DNA of 64,000 bases from Corynebacterium sp. P3-F1 (GCF_030503635.1 NZ_CP129965.1:806001-870000); one strand, 5' to 3'. Positions 1-10,091 are shown, counted from the first letter of the stretch. Made by a program: numbers and translations. The notes: generated by a model not told the origin, from the sequence alone.

Positions 1-532
1 GCAGGGTGGTGAACAGACGTGTCCCCTCCTGCTTCCTGTTGTGGGTGGCCGCCGCTTCTGTGCCGTTGGAAGAGGCGAGGTATGCGTACGTGGTTCCCGG
101 CCGCAGCCCGGTGACGGTGAGCTGGTGGAAGAAGCGCTCCGACGGGCTGACGGCGACAGTCGTGTCGGAGGGGTTGTCCACAGGCCACACGCGCAATTCC
201 CCCGTCGTGGGCACACCCTGCGGGGCGCGGTCGCGGGAGGTATCAGCATCCCACGTCAGCCAGCTGATCGTGGCTGAATCTTCCGTCACCGTCACTACCT
301 GCACGTCGCCGGCAAGGAACCGTTTGTGGCCATTGAAACCGACGTTTCCTGCCACAAGGCCCGGTTCGGAGGATCCCACTCCCCTGCCGCCGGCAGGCCC
401 GAATAGCTGCACCGCCGACGAGCCGCCGGAGGAACTCAGGCTGGACTGGGCGAGCGCGCGAGATGGAGCGATCAGTGTGGAACCGGCACCGATCGCCAAA
501 GCTTTGAGCAGCGTGCGGCGGGAAGGAGACAT
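1..532 (-). CDS. Tat-exported phosphoesterase-like protein with FN3/purple-acid-phosphatase N-terminal domain (partial)
   Basis: The minus strand reads open from an ATG at 532 to the window edge (about 177 codons, C-terminus missing). The N-terminus is a twin-arginine signal: SRRTLLKAL followed by a hydrophobic stretch and an ALA cleavage site near residue 26. After a Ser/Gly-rich linker comes a beta-sandwich resembling the fibronectin III-like N-terminal domain of purple acid phosphatases and secreted metallophosphoesterases (VTVTEDSATISW, LRPGTTYAYLAS). The catalytic domain would lie beyond the window edge, so the enzymatic role is inferred. An overlapping plus-strand frame is the shadow of this gene. 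Confidence 0.7.
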   Translation of the reverse strand, partial: MSPSRRTLLKALAIGAGSTLIAPSRALAQSSLSSSGGSSAVQLFGPAGGRGVGSSEPGLVAGNVGFNGHKRFLAGDVQVVTVTEDSATISWLTWDADTSRDRAPQGVPTTGELRVWPVDNPSDTTVAVSPSERFFHQLTVTGLRPGTTYAYLASSNGTEAAATHNRKQEGTRLFTTL

Positions 533-719
533 GCCATGAAAACTATGGGAATAGCCTGAAAAACAAATGAATCCAGAATGACTTTCGAGTGAATCCTCCA
601 GCGCGGCGCCTCTTTCACCGGCCCCAACACCAGTCGCGGGCCTTCCACATTCGAAGCAGAAACGATTCCGCGTTACCTACACCGCAAAAGCACCCGGTGT
701 GTAATGTATGTCTCATTAG

Positions 720-1742
<1,023 letters not shown>

Positions 1743-1757
1743 AGAAGGACCGCAAGC

Positions 1758-2540
1758 ATGACGCGCGAGCTCAATGGCAACATCACGTCGCTTATCGACG
1801 GCCCCCTTGCCCTCATTCGCATCTCCAACCCCGCCAAGCGCAATGCATTGGAGCCGGATTCTTACTGGGCGATCGGCGACGCCGTCCAAGCAGCGAACGC
1901 CAACCCCGATGTGCGGTGCATCATCGTCACCGGTGATGAGAAGTCCTTTTGCTCCGGCATGGATATCGACGCATTCGTTGGCGAGAGCACGGCGGAAGTG
2001 GCGGCGCATTCTTTGGGCGGCATCGAGCACATGATCGGGTCGATCACCCGCGCCGACGTCCCGGTCATCGCTGCGGCCGAAGGCGCTGTGGCTGGTGTGG
2101 GCGCGTCGCTCGCGTGCGCGTGCGACCTCATCGTCGCTGCGGAATCGTCCTTCATCACCCTCCCCTTCGGGCGGATCGGACTGATGCCGGACGGCGGGGC
2201 CGTAGCCACCTTGGCCGCCTCGATCGGCCGCCACCGCACAATGCAACTGGTCCTTTTGCAGGAACGTATTCCTGCTGCGGACGCAGTGAACTTCGGTCTC
2301 TTCGCCGATGTCACGGCTGATGGCGAAGCATTGGATCACGCCAAGCAATGGGCCGAGAGCTTCTCCTCGTCCCCCCGTGGTGCTGTCGCCCAAACCAAGC
2401 GCGCCGTGAACCGAGTGGCCCTCACAGAGTTGCCGGGCAGCCTCATCAACGAGGCTCGGTTCCAGACTGAGCTGCTCCAGAGTCCTGGCCACAAGGAAGG
2501 TGTCGCCGCTTTCTTGGAGCACCGCGCACCGAAGTTCTAG
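1758..2540 (+). CDS. Enoyl-CoA hydratase/isomerase family protein
   Basis: The 260-aa protein is a full-length crotonase. ALIRISNPAKRNAL opens the fold, FCSGMDIDAF provides the first oxyanion-hole strand, and AAAEGAVAGVGASLACACDLIVAAE with GRIGLMPDGGA matches the second oxyanion region. A Glu at the usual first catalytic position is replaced by small residues, as in many crotonases of unknown reaction, so hydratase activity is not certain. It follows the nitronate monooxygenase with a 15-bp gap and its own AAGGAC ribosome site. A strong hairpin terminator ends the pair. One copy of the word GCTTATCGACG lies at 1790. Confidence 0.88.
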   Translation: MTRELNGNITSLIDGPLALIRISNPAKRNALEPDSYWAIGDAVQAANANPDVRCIIVTGDEKSFCSGMDIDAFVGESTAEVAAHSLGGIEHMIGSITRADVPVIAAAEGAVAGVGASLACACDLIVAAESSFITLPFGRIGLMPDGGAVATLAASIGRHRTMQLVLLQERIPAADAVNFGLFADVTADGEALDHAKQWAESFSSSPRGAVAQTKRAVNRVALTELPGSLINEARFQTELLQSPGHKEGVAAFLEHRAPKF

Positions 2541-2561
2541 CGGCTCCACCCATACTCGACG

Positions 2562-2599
2562 CCCCTTCCTCTGAGCCGAAATCGGTTCAGAGGAAGGGG
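2562..2599 (+). terminator. Rho-independent terminator after the NMO/ECH pair
   Basis: A near-perfect hairpin with 13-bp arms (CCCCTTCCTCTGA ... TCAGAGGAAGGGG) and a short loop, followed by TGTTTTCTCGTTT. It separates the hydratase gene from the iron-regulated efe promoter. Confidence 0.9.
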
Positions 2600-2622
2600 T
2601 GTTTTCTCGTTTCCGAAAGGCG

Positions 2623-2666
2623 TTAGGTAAGGTTATCCTTGGCTAGTCAAGGTGACCTTAACTTAT
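2623..2666 (+). promoter_or_regulatory. DtxR-type iron-regulator boxes upstream of efeUOB
   Basis: Positions 2623-2641 (TTAGGTAAGGTTATCCTTG) match 15 of 19 bases of the DtxR consensus TWAGGTTAGSCTAACCTWA. A weaker match of 13 of 19 (CAAGGTGACCTTAACTTAT) lies at 2648-2666. Both are upstream of the predicted efeU start at 2719. Iron-dependent repression of the operon is the natural reading; I infer it from the site and the gene content. Confidence 0.75.
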
Positions 2667-2718
2667 GCAGGTCACCGCCATCAGGACCAGCCAAGGTTCA
2701 CACGAGAAAGTTCCGGTC

Positions 2719-3714
2719 ATGTTCATCGCCGCATTCCTGGTCGGCCTCCGCGAAGGCTTGGAAGCATCCCTCATCGTCGGCATGCTCTTCGCTGCTATCG
2801 CACGCCGCAAAAACGACGGCAGCAGGAACACCGGAACCGCAGAAGCATCCCGCACCGTATGGGTCGGTGTGATCTCCGCCGCTGTGATCTGCACCGCGCT
2901 CGGCGCCCTGTTCACATTCGGACGCTACGGCTTGTCGTTCCGGGCACAGGAAGCCATCGGCGGCATCATGTCGCTCATCGCAGTGGCCATGATCACCGGC
3001 ATGATCGTCTCCTTGAGCAACGAGAACGGCAAGCTGCGCACCATGCTCGACGACAAGACCGGGACCGCGCTGGCCAAAGGAAAGCAAGCGATGTTCTGGC
3101 TCGCGTTCGTCGCCGTCGCCCGCGAAGGCATCGAGCTCACGCTGCTGCTCTGGGGCTGGACCACCACCCCGAGCGCAGTCACCGGCGCGTTCCTGGGCAT
3201 TGGCATCGCCGTTGTGATGGGGTGGCTGATCTACCGCGGCGCGTTGAAGCTCGACCTGGGCACGTTCTTCACGTGGTCCAGCGCGCTTCTCATCATCGTC
3301 GCGGCGGGCATTCTCGCCTACGCCATCCACGATCTCCAGGAGGCGCAGTTCCTCCCCGGCCCCTTCTCCGGCGCGCCCATCGCCCCGACGCACCCGCGCA
3401 CCGGCGAGGTTCTCACCGGCTTCGATTCCTACCCGTTCTGGCTGGCGTCCTTCCCGTTCGGGTGGGCGTTCAACCTCGAAGGCGTCATTGATCCTGCCGG
3501 CATCACCGCCACGCTGTTGCAGGCGTTCACCGGCTTCATGCCCCAGATGTCCTGGCTCCAGGTCATCGGGTGGGGCGTGTACATCGCCATCATCGTGCCC
3601 ATCTTCATCGGTCACGTGAAGGCGGGGCGGCAAGGAGACGTCGATAAGCGCGAAAGCGAAATGGCCGCCACCCACCCGACTCACGAAGAAAACGCACGAA
3701 AGGTACCACTATGA
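2719..3714 (+). CDS. efeU: FTR1-family iron permease EfeU
   Basis: The 331-aa polytopic membrane protein carries the two RExxE iron motifs of the FTR1/OFeT family: REGLE at residues 11-15 and REGIE in the middle (AREGIELTLLLWG). About seven hydrophobic segments are visible. I start at the ATG at 2719 because family members begin with a few residues before LREGLEA; an in-frame ATG at 2665 would add 18 residues that overlap the DtxR-like sites. Its stop overlaps the efeO start (ATGA). It imports iron together with EfeO and EfeB. The word copy at 3640 encodes VDK in the hydrophilic C-terminal tail. Confidence 0.92.
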   Translation: MFIAAFLVGLREGLEASLIVGMLFAAIARRKNDGSRNTGTAEASRTVWVGVISAAVICTALGALFTFGRYGLSFRAQEAIGGIMSLIAVAMITGMIVSLSNENGKLRTMLDDKTGTALAKGKQAMFWLAFVAVAREGIELTLLLWGWTTTPSAVTGAFLGIGIAVVMGWLIYRGALKLDLGTFFTWSSALLIIVAAGILAYAIHDLQEAQFLPGPFSGAPIAPTHPRTGEVLTGFDSYPFWLASFPFGWAFNLEGVIDPAGITATLLQAFTGFMPQMSWLQVIGWGVYIAIIVPIFIGHVKAGRQGDVDKRESEMAATHPTHEENARKVPL

Positions 3715-4973
3715 AGCGCTCCCCTGCCCTGATCGCCGCTGTGGCTCTCACCCTCCCGCTGGCCGGGTGCGTGGAGAACAGCTCGGGCGACGCCATCGAG
3801 GTCCAGGCGAAAGAAGACGCCTGCCAGGTGGCCACGGATTCCGTGGAATCCGGCACCAGCACCTTCTCCATCACCAACGAAGGTGAGCGCGTCACCGAGT
3901 TCTACGTGCTCGCCGACGACGGGTTGCGCGTGATTGCCGAGCGCGAGAACATCGCGCCCGGGTCCACCGCGGAGCTGACAGTGCAACTCGAGCCGGGCAA
4001 CTACTTCACAGCCTGCAAGCCCGGCCTGCGCGGGGCCAACGTCGGCCAGAGCGAATTCACCGTGACCGGTGAGCCGATTCAGTACGACGAATCCGACGAG
4101 AAGCGCTTCAACGAGGCGCGCGACAACTACGTCGCCTTCGTCCAGAACGAGGTCGCGGAATTGCTGCCCAAGGTCGAGGAATTCGCCGAGGCATACGCCG
4201 CCGGCGACGACGAGAAGGCTAAGGCGCTCTACCCCACGACCCGCGTGCACTACGAGCGCATTGAGCCGGTCGCCGAGGCGCTCGGCGTTCTCGACGCCCG
4301 CATCGACTACCGCGAAGTGGACTACATCGCCGAGGCCGACGAGTTAAAGGAAGACGACCCGTCGTTCACGGAGTGGCTCGGCTTCCACCGCATGGAAAAG
4401 GACCTCTGGCCGCCTGCTGAGGACGCGAAGAACGCCGACGGCGCACCCGCCCGCGAGGGCTGGGAGCCGTCCACGCCGGAGCACCGCCGCGAGATCGCCG
4501 ACACTCTCATCGCCGATGTGGAGCAGCTGAACACCACCGTCAACGCGGACAACTTCATCGAGGACCAGGACATCACCGCCGACACCGTCTCCAACGGCGC
4601 GATGGGTCTGCTCGAAGAGGTGGCCACCACCAAGGTCACCGGCGAGGAGAACTGGTGGTCGCACAAGGACCTCTACGATTTCCAGGCAAATATCCAGGGT
4701 TCCCGCATCGCCTTCGACATGGTCAAGGGCATCGCCGCGGAGCGCGGTGAGGAGGGCAAACAGCTTATCGACGACATCGAGTCCCGCTTCAACGACATCC
4801 AAGAGCTCCTCGACCAGTACGGCAGCCTGGAAACCGGATTCGTCGACTACGATCAGGTGGACGCTGGCGAGCAGGCGAAGCTGACGCGTTCCCTGGACGC
4901 CCTGCGCGAGCCGCTGTCCAACCTGACCGGCACCGTCCTTGGGCTCAATGTCGATGCGGGAGATGAGTCCTAA
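3711..4973 (+). CDS. efeO: Iron uptake lipoprotein EfeO (cupredoxin + imelysin/M75)
   Basis: The 420-aa protein begins with a lipoprotein signal (ALTLPLAGC, Cys about residue 19), so it should be anchored outside the membrane. A cupredoxin-like domain follows (to about residue 125, with FSITNEGERVTEFYVLADD), then an imelysin/M75 domain (about 135-415). The M75 HxxE metal motif is visible as GFHRMEKDLW. In known EfeUOB systems EfeO captures iron extracellularly and hands it to EfeU. It overlaps efeU by 4 nt and abuts efeB with no gap, so translational coupling is likely. Confidence 0.92.
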   Translation: MKRSPALIAAVALTLPLAGCVENSSGDAIEVQAKEDACQVATDSVESGTSTFSITNEGERVTEFYVLADDGLRVIAERENIAPGSTAELTVQLEPGNYFTACKPGLRGANVGQSEFTVTGEPIQYDESDEKRFNEARDNYVAFVQNEVAELLPKVEEFAEAYAAGDDEKAKALYPTTRVHYERIEPVAEALGVLDARIDYREVDYIAEADELKEDDPSFTEWLGFHRMEKDLWPPAEDAKNADGAPAREGWEPSTPEHRREIADTLIADVEQLNTTVNADNFIEDQDITADTVSNGAMGLLEEVATTKVTGEENWWSHKDLYDFQANIQGSRIAFDMVKGIAAERGEEGKQLIDDIESRFNDIQELLDQYGSLETGFVDYDQVDAGEQAKLTRSLDALREPLSNLTGTVLGLNVDAGDES

Positions 4974-6227
4974 ATGGGCAAGTTCAACCGGCGTTCGTTC
5001 CTGGCGCTCGGCGGCGTGAGCGCCGCTGGGGCCGCTGCCGCCGCATGCTCGCGGGAGGACGGCTCTTCTTCGCGTGGCGGCGACATCGACGGCGCCGCGC
5101 ACGAGGAGATGATCATCGACTTCGCCGGTGAGCACCAAGCGGGCATCATCAGCCCGATGCAGAACAACCTGCACTTCGCGGCCTTCGACATGAACGAAAA
5201 GGCGGACAGGGACGACCTGATCGACCTTCTCACCCGCTGGACCGATGCCGCGCGCCGTCTTACACTCGGCGGCGAAGTCAGCTCGAAGGGCGCGTTCGGC
5301 GGCGGCGAGAATTTCCCTTCGGATGACTCCGGTGAGGCATACGACCTCGGCCCCGCGGCCCTGACCATAACTATCGGTTTCGGGCGCAGCCTGTTCCGCG
5401 ATCAATTCGGTTTGACGGACAAGCTGCCCAGCGAGTTCACCGACATGCCGCCGATGACCAACGACTTCCTCAACCGCGAGCGGTCCGACGGCGACCTGTG
5501 CATTCAGGCCTGCGCCAACGACCCTCAAGTGGCCACGCACGCCATCCGCAACCTGACGCGCCTGGCCGTGCCGGACGCAGTGCTGCGCTGGTCCCAGATC
5601 GGTTTCGGTAAAGCCGCCGTGACCACGCGCAATGAAACCACCCCGCGCAACCTCTTCGGGCAGAAGGACGGCACGGCGAATATCCGCGCCGAGGACACCG
5701 ATGCACTCGATGAGCACGTGTGGATCCCGGCGGACTCCTCCCAAGCCTGGGCGGCTGGTGGCTCGTACCTGACGGCCCGGCGCATCGCCATGAATATCGA
5801 GGTCTGGGACACCCTGCAGCTTTCAGAGCAGGAGCGCGTCACCGGCCGCGACAAGGTCGTCGGCGCACCGCTGACCGGCACTGACGAATACGACGAGCCG
5901 GATTTCAGCGCCACCAACGAGCGCGGCCGCCCCGTCATCGACCACGGATCGCACCTGTTCAACGTCCACCCCGACCAGAACGGCGGGATCCGCATGCTGC
6001 GCCGCCCGTTCAACTACGTCGACGGGTCCAACGACCAAGGGCGGCTTGACGCGGGGCTATTCTTCATCGCGTTCACGCGCACCGTCGACCGGTTCGCCAC
6101 CGTGCACCAGTCGATGTCGCGGGACGAGATGTTCCTCGAATACCTCAAGACCACCAACACCGGCACATACCTCGTCCCGCCTGGAGTGGGCGAGACAGGC
6201 TTCGTGGGCGAGGGGATGTTCGCCTAA
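4974..6227 (+). CDS. efeB: Dyp-type haem peroxidase/deferrochelatase EfeB
   Basis: The 417-aa protein starts one base after the efeO stop. It has a Tat signal (NRRSFLALGG, with AAAAAC near residue 25 that may also allow lipidation). The Dyp fold shows the GxxDG motif in FGQKDGTANIRAE, the strand WAAGGSYLTARRIAMN, and the proximal-haem region DHGSHLFNVHP. EfeB enzymes oxidise ferrous iron or act on haem at the cell surface. The stop codon interlocks with the stop of the convergent glycosyltransferase gene: the bases CTAA at 6224-6227 serve both. Confidence 0.93.
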   Translation: MGKFNRRSFLALGGVSAAGAAAAACSREDGSSSRGGDIDGAAHEEMIIDFAGEHQAGIISPMQNNLHFAAFDMNEKADRDDLIDLLTRWTDAARRLTLGGEVSSKGAFGGGENFPSDDSGEAYDLGPAALTITIGFGRSLFRDQFGLTDKLPSEFTDMPPMTNDFLNRERSDGDLCIQACANDPQVATHAIRNLTRLAVPDAVLRWSQIGFGKAAVTTRNETTPRNLFGQKDGTANIRAEDTDALDEHVWIPADSSQAWAAGGSYLTARRIAMNIEVWDTLQLSEQERVTGRDKVVGAPLTGTDEYDEPDFSATNERGRPVIDHGSHLFNVHPDQNGGIRMLRRPFNYVDGSNDQGRLDAGLFFIAFTRTVDRFATVHQSMSRDEMFLEYLKTTNTGTYLVPPGVGETGFVGEGMFA

Positions 6228-8023
6228 GGGGTGGGGTGGGTGCGCTGCCAGGTGCCGTCGATAAGCGCGATTGCCCCTGCGTCCTCGAAGGCGCGCAGCC
6301 ACCCCTCCATCGGCCACGTGCCCCATTTGCTGTGGAAGACCTCGGCGTTGCGCAGGATATCGTCGAGGTGCTCCCACGGCGGAGAAGAGACCGGATGCCA
6401 CTGGTGGTAAGCGTGGGCGCCGCCGACCCACAGAAGGTCGATACCGTGCTCGCGCAGGTTCCACGCGAAGTCCGTGTCCTCCCCGCCGTAGCCCGAGTAC
6501 GCTTCGTCGAAGCCTCCGAAACTATCGACGATCTTCTCCCACGTTCCCGCGGTGCACGCAAAGGACAGAGACCAGAACAGGTTGTAATCCTCCGCCCGCT
6601 GCACCTCGCCCGCCGGCGGGTTCGGCCGCGCCGGGTGGGGGTCCGGATCCACGGTGCGCAGCTCACCCTCCTTCATGTAGGTGACGGGACCTGCGACGAC
6701 AGCATCCGGGTGCTCCGCGAGCGCCTTCATATACAGCGGGACCAAGTCCCCGCCCGCGACGCAATCGGCGTCGAGGAACACAATGATGTCGTTACCGCGC
6801 GCGACCGCCTCGGCCGCTCCCCTGTTGCGCGCGCGGGCGAGGTTCGGATGGCTGGTGGTGTCCTGCTTATCGCTATCCATGGGAATCACGTGGCTCTTGG
6901 GCACCGCTTTCTCCAGCGTCTTGTGGTCTGCGAGAGCGACAGTGATGTGGTCCGTGCCCTCAGGCGCGAGGTTGACCTGGTGGGTGAGGTGGTTGACGCG
7001 ACCCGCGTTGGCCAGCGTCACAATCGCCGCCTTCGCGTCCGCAGGGTCTGCGGCGACATGAGCGATGACCTCGGCTGCCCGGCGCGCGGACCCGTCAGTC
7101 TCCCAGCGGGACCAGTCGGCGTTCAGCTCGCGTGTAGCGGCGAGCACACCCGGCCACTCCTCCGGCGCCGGGAAGCGCGCGGGCACGACGGCGAGACCTT
7201 CGCGGGCGAGCAGCTGGGCGGACGTCTTCTGCTCGATGAACGGCCGCGGCTGCGGGAGGATCACCGCTGGGGCGCCCAGGTGAGCGATGTCCGCAATCGA
7301 GTTCTGGCCGCCCGCGGCCACCACGACGCCCGCAGAGGCGATCAGCTCCGTCGGGTCGTCCACACGGTTCTCCCCGGTCAGGAACGTGAAGTGGTAGTCG
7401 GGGCAGGCCGCCGCCACGGCGTCCCAGTCCCCCGGCTCCCACGTCGACCCGCCCTGGCCGGCCATGACCACGACGTGGTGCGGGTCACGCTCGGGTTCCT
7501 GCGCCGGATCGGGCCGCTGGAGCCTGGTGATCCCGCCGACCGGGTGGAGCCGGTCCGAGTGCATGCGCATGTGCTCCGGCACCGGCACCCAGGACGGCCA
7601 CGCGGCGATAATGGCGTCGGACTGGCGGTAGGCGAGCTGGTGCGGCGGGTCATCCCGCAGCCCGGGCATAGCCAGCGTGATCACGGGCACGCCCATGAGA
7701 CGCAGGAACATGCACATCTCGGCGGAGACGTCCACGTAGAACGCCGCCGGATCATTCTCAGCCACCCAGGAAGCGACGGCCGCGAAGCGTTCCCGCAGCC
7801 CGCGGTTGCCGTACGGCGCGTAGTGGAGGGTGCCGCCGGCGGTCATCGCGCGGCCGGAGTGGCCGTGGCCCGCGTCATCCGCGATCACCACATCCGCTCC
7901 CGGTGCGGTGGACAAGATGGCGGCGTCCCAACCCAATTCGTGCAGTTCACGCTGGATCATCCGGCAGCGCTGAATGTGCCCGCTGCCGTGGTGGTGCGAA
8001 TAAATGCCGATGAGTTTGTTCAC
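6224..8023 (-). CDS. Bifunctional glycosyltransferase: MurG-like GT28 fused to GT2
   Basis: The 599-aa protein (GTG start, overlapping the upstream stop) contains two enzymes. Residues 1 to about 330 form a GT-B unit: HGSGHIQRCRMIQRELHELG resembles the MurG/GT28 acceptor loop, and AAGGQNSIADIAHLGAPAVI with FIEQKTSAQLL is the nucleotide-sugar half. Residues from about 335 form a GT-A unit with the DxD motif FLDADC at 418-420 and the acceptor motif GGFDEAYSGYGGEDTDF near 503-518. No transmembrane segment is visible, so it should act on the cytoplasmic face. It is the last gene of a three-gene minus arm. Two consecutive sugar transfers by one chain is an inference. Confidence 0.8.
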   Translation of the reverse strand: MNKLIGIYSHHHGSGHIQRCRMIQRELHELGWDAAILSTAPGADVVIADDAGHGHSGRAMTAGGTLHYAPYGNRGLRERFAAVASWVAENDPAAFYVDVSAEMCMFLRLMGVPVITLAMPGLRDDPPHQLAYRQSDAIIAAWPSWVPVPEHMRMHSDRLHPVGGITRLQRPDPAQEPERDPHHVVVMAGQGGSTWEPGDWDAVAAACPDYHFTFLTGENRVDDPTELIASAGVVVAAGGQNSIADIAHLGAPAVILPQPRPFIEQKTSAQLLAREGLAVVPARFPAPEEWPGVLAATRELNADWSRWETDGSARRAAEVIAHVAADPADAKAAIVTLANAGRVNHLTHQVNLAPEGTDHITVALADHKTLEKAVPKSHVIPMDSDKQDTTSHPNLARARNRGAAEAVARGNDIIVFLDADCVAGGDLVPLYMKALAEHPDAVVAGPVTYMKEGELRTVDPDPHPARPNPPAGEVQRAEDYNLFWSLSFACTAGTWEKIVDSFGGFDEAYSGYGGEDTDFAWNLREHGIDLLWVGGAHAYHQWHPVSSPPWEHLDDILRNAEVFHSKWGTWPMEGWLRAFEDAGAIALIDGTWQRTHPTP

Positions 8024-9123
8024 CGCACAATCACCTCCCGGTAGAGATCGATGTAGCGTCGCGCCGTCTGTGTCAGACTGTGGTTCTCCACCACCCAGGC
8101 GCGAACTTTGGCTCGGTCAGTGTGGAGCGCCCGGTGGATCGCACCGGCAAGGCCCACCACATCGTCCGGTTTGACCAGCACAGCAGGAGCGTCTGCGAGC
8201 AGTTCGCCCATCCCGCCTCGGTCGAAGGCCGCCACTGGCGTGCCGCACGACATGGCCTCAAATGCCACCAGCCCGAACGGTTCCTCCCAACGCGGTGTGA
8301 CCACGCAGACGGCATGGCGGCCAACAAGGCGGCGCAGCTCCGCGTGGGAGAGCTCCCCCACCCAGCGGATCAGCTGGCCGTCGAGCCGCGGGGCGATCTG
8401 CTCCTGGAAATAGGCGTGGTCGCCCTTCCGGCCGGCGATCGTGAGCGGCAGGCCGAGCAGACGGCACGCGTCCATGGCCAGGTGCAAGCCCTTCTCCGGG
8501 ACGATGCGGCCGAACCACACCGCGCCGTCACCACCAGGGCCGGCAGCCCAGAGGCGCACGTTCACACCGTTGGGGATCACCTCAACCGGGGAGGGCATGT
8601 CCCAGCTGCGCGCCGTGGTGGTGCTCACCGCCGCGAACCGTCCGGCCAGCTCACCTGCGGCGTCCACCACCTCCTGGATTTCCGGCAGCTGCGGCGTGTG
8701 CAGCGTAGTGAGCATCGGCAACGGCTCCGGAGAGGCCACCGAGGGGAACATTGCGGGGCTGAGGCTGTTGTTGTGCACCACATCGTACTGCTGCGCCACG
8801 AGGTGTTCACGCAGGTCCAGGAACGCCTGCTCCTCGCGCTCCTTTTCGCCGGCCGGGTAGCCGGTGTCCGTGGCGTGTTCGAGGTTGGAGCCCCAGTCCA
8901 CGCCGGGCAGCTCGAAGCCTTTCACGTTGCCGTCCGAGCCCTTTGCCGCGTAGAAGTCCACCTCGTGGCCCTCCTCGCGCAGCGCTTTGACCATGGTGTG
9001 GCAGAACGCTTCCAGCCCGCCGGCGTACGGCTCGCGGATAGGGTACCGGGCGGGCGCGACGAACGCGATGCGCAATTTCGGGGTGCTCAACACGTCGCCC
9101 GCGGCGGGAAGAGTGATCGTCAT
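8020..9123 (-). CDS. Glycosyltransferase family 4
   Basis: The 367-aa protein is a canonical GT4 enzyme. YAGGLEAFCHTMVKALREEGHEV is the N-terminal glycine loop, VIPNGVNVRLW and GRIVPEKGLHLAMDACRLL open the C-terminal domain, and EEPFGLVAFEAMSCGTPVAAF carries the paired-Glu donor motif. I choose the ATG at 9123 (MTITLP), which overlaps the previous stop by ATGA; the frame stays open 69 codons further upstream but that stretch is Arg-rich antisense of the neighbour. Donor and acceptor sugars are unknown. Confidence 0.87.
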   Translation of the reverse strand: MTITLPAAGDVLSTPKLRIAFVAPARYPIREPYAGGLEAFCHTMVKALREEGHEVDFYAAKGSDGNVKGFELPGVDWGSNLEHATDTGYPAGEKEREEQAFLDLREHLVAQQYDVVHNNSLSPAMFPSVASPEPLPMLTTLHTPQLPEIQEVVDAAGELAGRFAAVSTTTARSWDMPSPVEVIPNGVNVRLWAAGPGGDGAVWFGRIVPEKGLHLAMDACRLLGLPLTIAGRKGDHAYFQEQIAPRLDGQLIRWVGELSHAELRRLVGRHAVCVVTPRWEEPFGLVAFEAMSCGTPVAAFDRGGMGELLADAPAVLVKPDDVVGLAGAIHRALHTDRAKVRAWVVENHSLTQTARRYIDLYREVIVR

Positions 9124-10091
9124 CGCCCCTCTCCCGCATCGAGTGCGGCCGCGTAGATGCCCGCGTGAATTTGCTTGATCGCGCGCAGCTGCGCGCCGCG
9201 GTCGCCGCGGTACGGCACCGGGCCGGCTGCGAGGAGCTCGGCAGCGGCGCGCCCCGCATCGGTGCCGTCGCCTGTGCGGTACACCGACACAGCCTCGGAC
9301 GCGTCTGCTTGGTCGGCGTAGCAGCCGCAATCAGGGACTGCGACGCTCACTCCCAGGTCGCGGCACATCTCCAGCCAGCCAGAGTGCGTCCCCCGCACGT
9401 ACGGCAGAATGCACACTCGGTGGGAGGCGACAGCGGGGTGCAGTTCATGGTCGTTCATGGGGGTGTGACGGACGGGGGTGATGCCGTCGATAAGCGAAAG
9501 CTCTTTGTGGAGCTGAAGGGTCGCATCGACGTCGTGCATGTACACGGTGAGCGGAACACGCGCGGCGATTGCGCGGTAGAAGTCCGCGTCCGCGACGGCG
9601 TTGGCTCGCAGCGATTTAAGGAATATCGCGGCATCCGCGTCCGCTTCCACATCGGGCGGTTGCTTGACCACGGCCGGGTGCCCCACCACCGCCACATCCT
9701 CCCGCCCGTAGCGTTGCGCGATGGTGGCCGCCGCTGACTCGGTGAGCGTGACCACCTGCTTGGCAGCGCGGACGAGCACCCCCACATTCGCGCGGTGGCG
9801 TTCCTGGTCAACCGGATCCGACAGGTGCGGATTGTCCAGATCGTGCACTGTGACGACAAGCGGCACCGGCAGCGCATCCACCAGCTCTTGGAGCTGCTCC
9901 GGGGTGCGGTGCTCGTACCCGAAGTGGATGTGCACTAGATCCACATCACGCGGCGTGTCCCACCACTCGGCTTCCAGCGCAGGGTGCGGCCACCAGTTGC
10001 CGTCGATGTCGGGGTCGGGGTGAAAGCTCACTCCTTCAGGCTTAATCGCCTGCGGGTAGACATGTTCCGCAGGGATCGAGAGAACTTTCAT
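9120..10091 (-). CDS. Glycosyltransferase-like GT-B protein
   Basis: The 323-aa protein looks like a GT-B fold of the GT4 type but with a less standard C-terminus. Visible features are DLVHIHFGYEHRTPEQLQELVDAL, VVTVHDLDNPH, QVVTLTESAAATIAQRYG (the usual linker helix of GT4 enzymes) and THSGWLEMCRDLGVSVAVPD near the donor site. The ATG at 10091 is preceded by AAGGGCGGTGGA; a GTG five codons upstream lies inside that ribosome site. It is the first gene of the minus arm, so transcription probably starts in the 10.1-10.2 kb divergent region. Confidence 0.72.
   Translation of the reverse strand: MKVLSIPAEHVYPQAIKPEGVSFHPDPDIDGNWWPHPALEAEWWDTPRDVDLVHIHFGYEHRTPEQLQELVDALPVPLVVTVHDLDNPHLSDPVDQERHRANVGVLVRAAKQVVTLTESAAATIAQRYGREDVAVVGHPAVVKQPPDVEADADAAIFLKSLRANAVADADFYRAIAARVPLTVYMHDVDATLQLHKELSLIDGITPVRHTPMNDHELHPAVASHRVCILPYVRGTHSGWLEMCRDLGVSVAVPDCGCYADQADASEAVSVYRTGDGTDAGRAAAELLAAGPVPYRGDRGAQLRAIKQIHAGIYAAALDAGEGR

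Noticed and set aside
6236..8044. Long plus-strand frame (602 codons) opposite the fused glycosyltransferase
   Set aside because: Its product is an Arg/Val/His-rich shadow; the minus strand has intact glycosyltransferase motifs.
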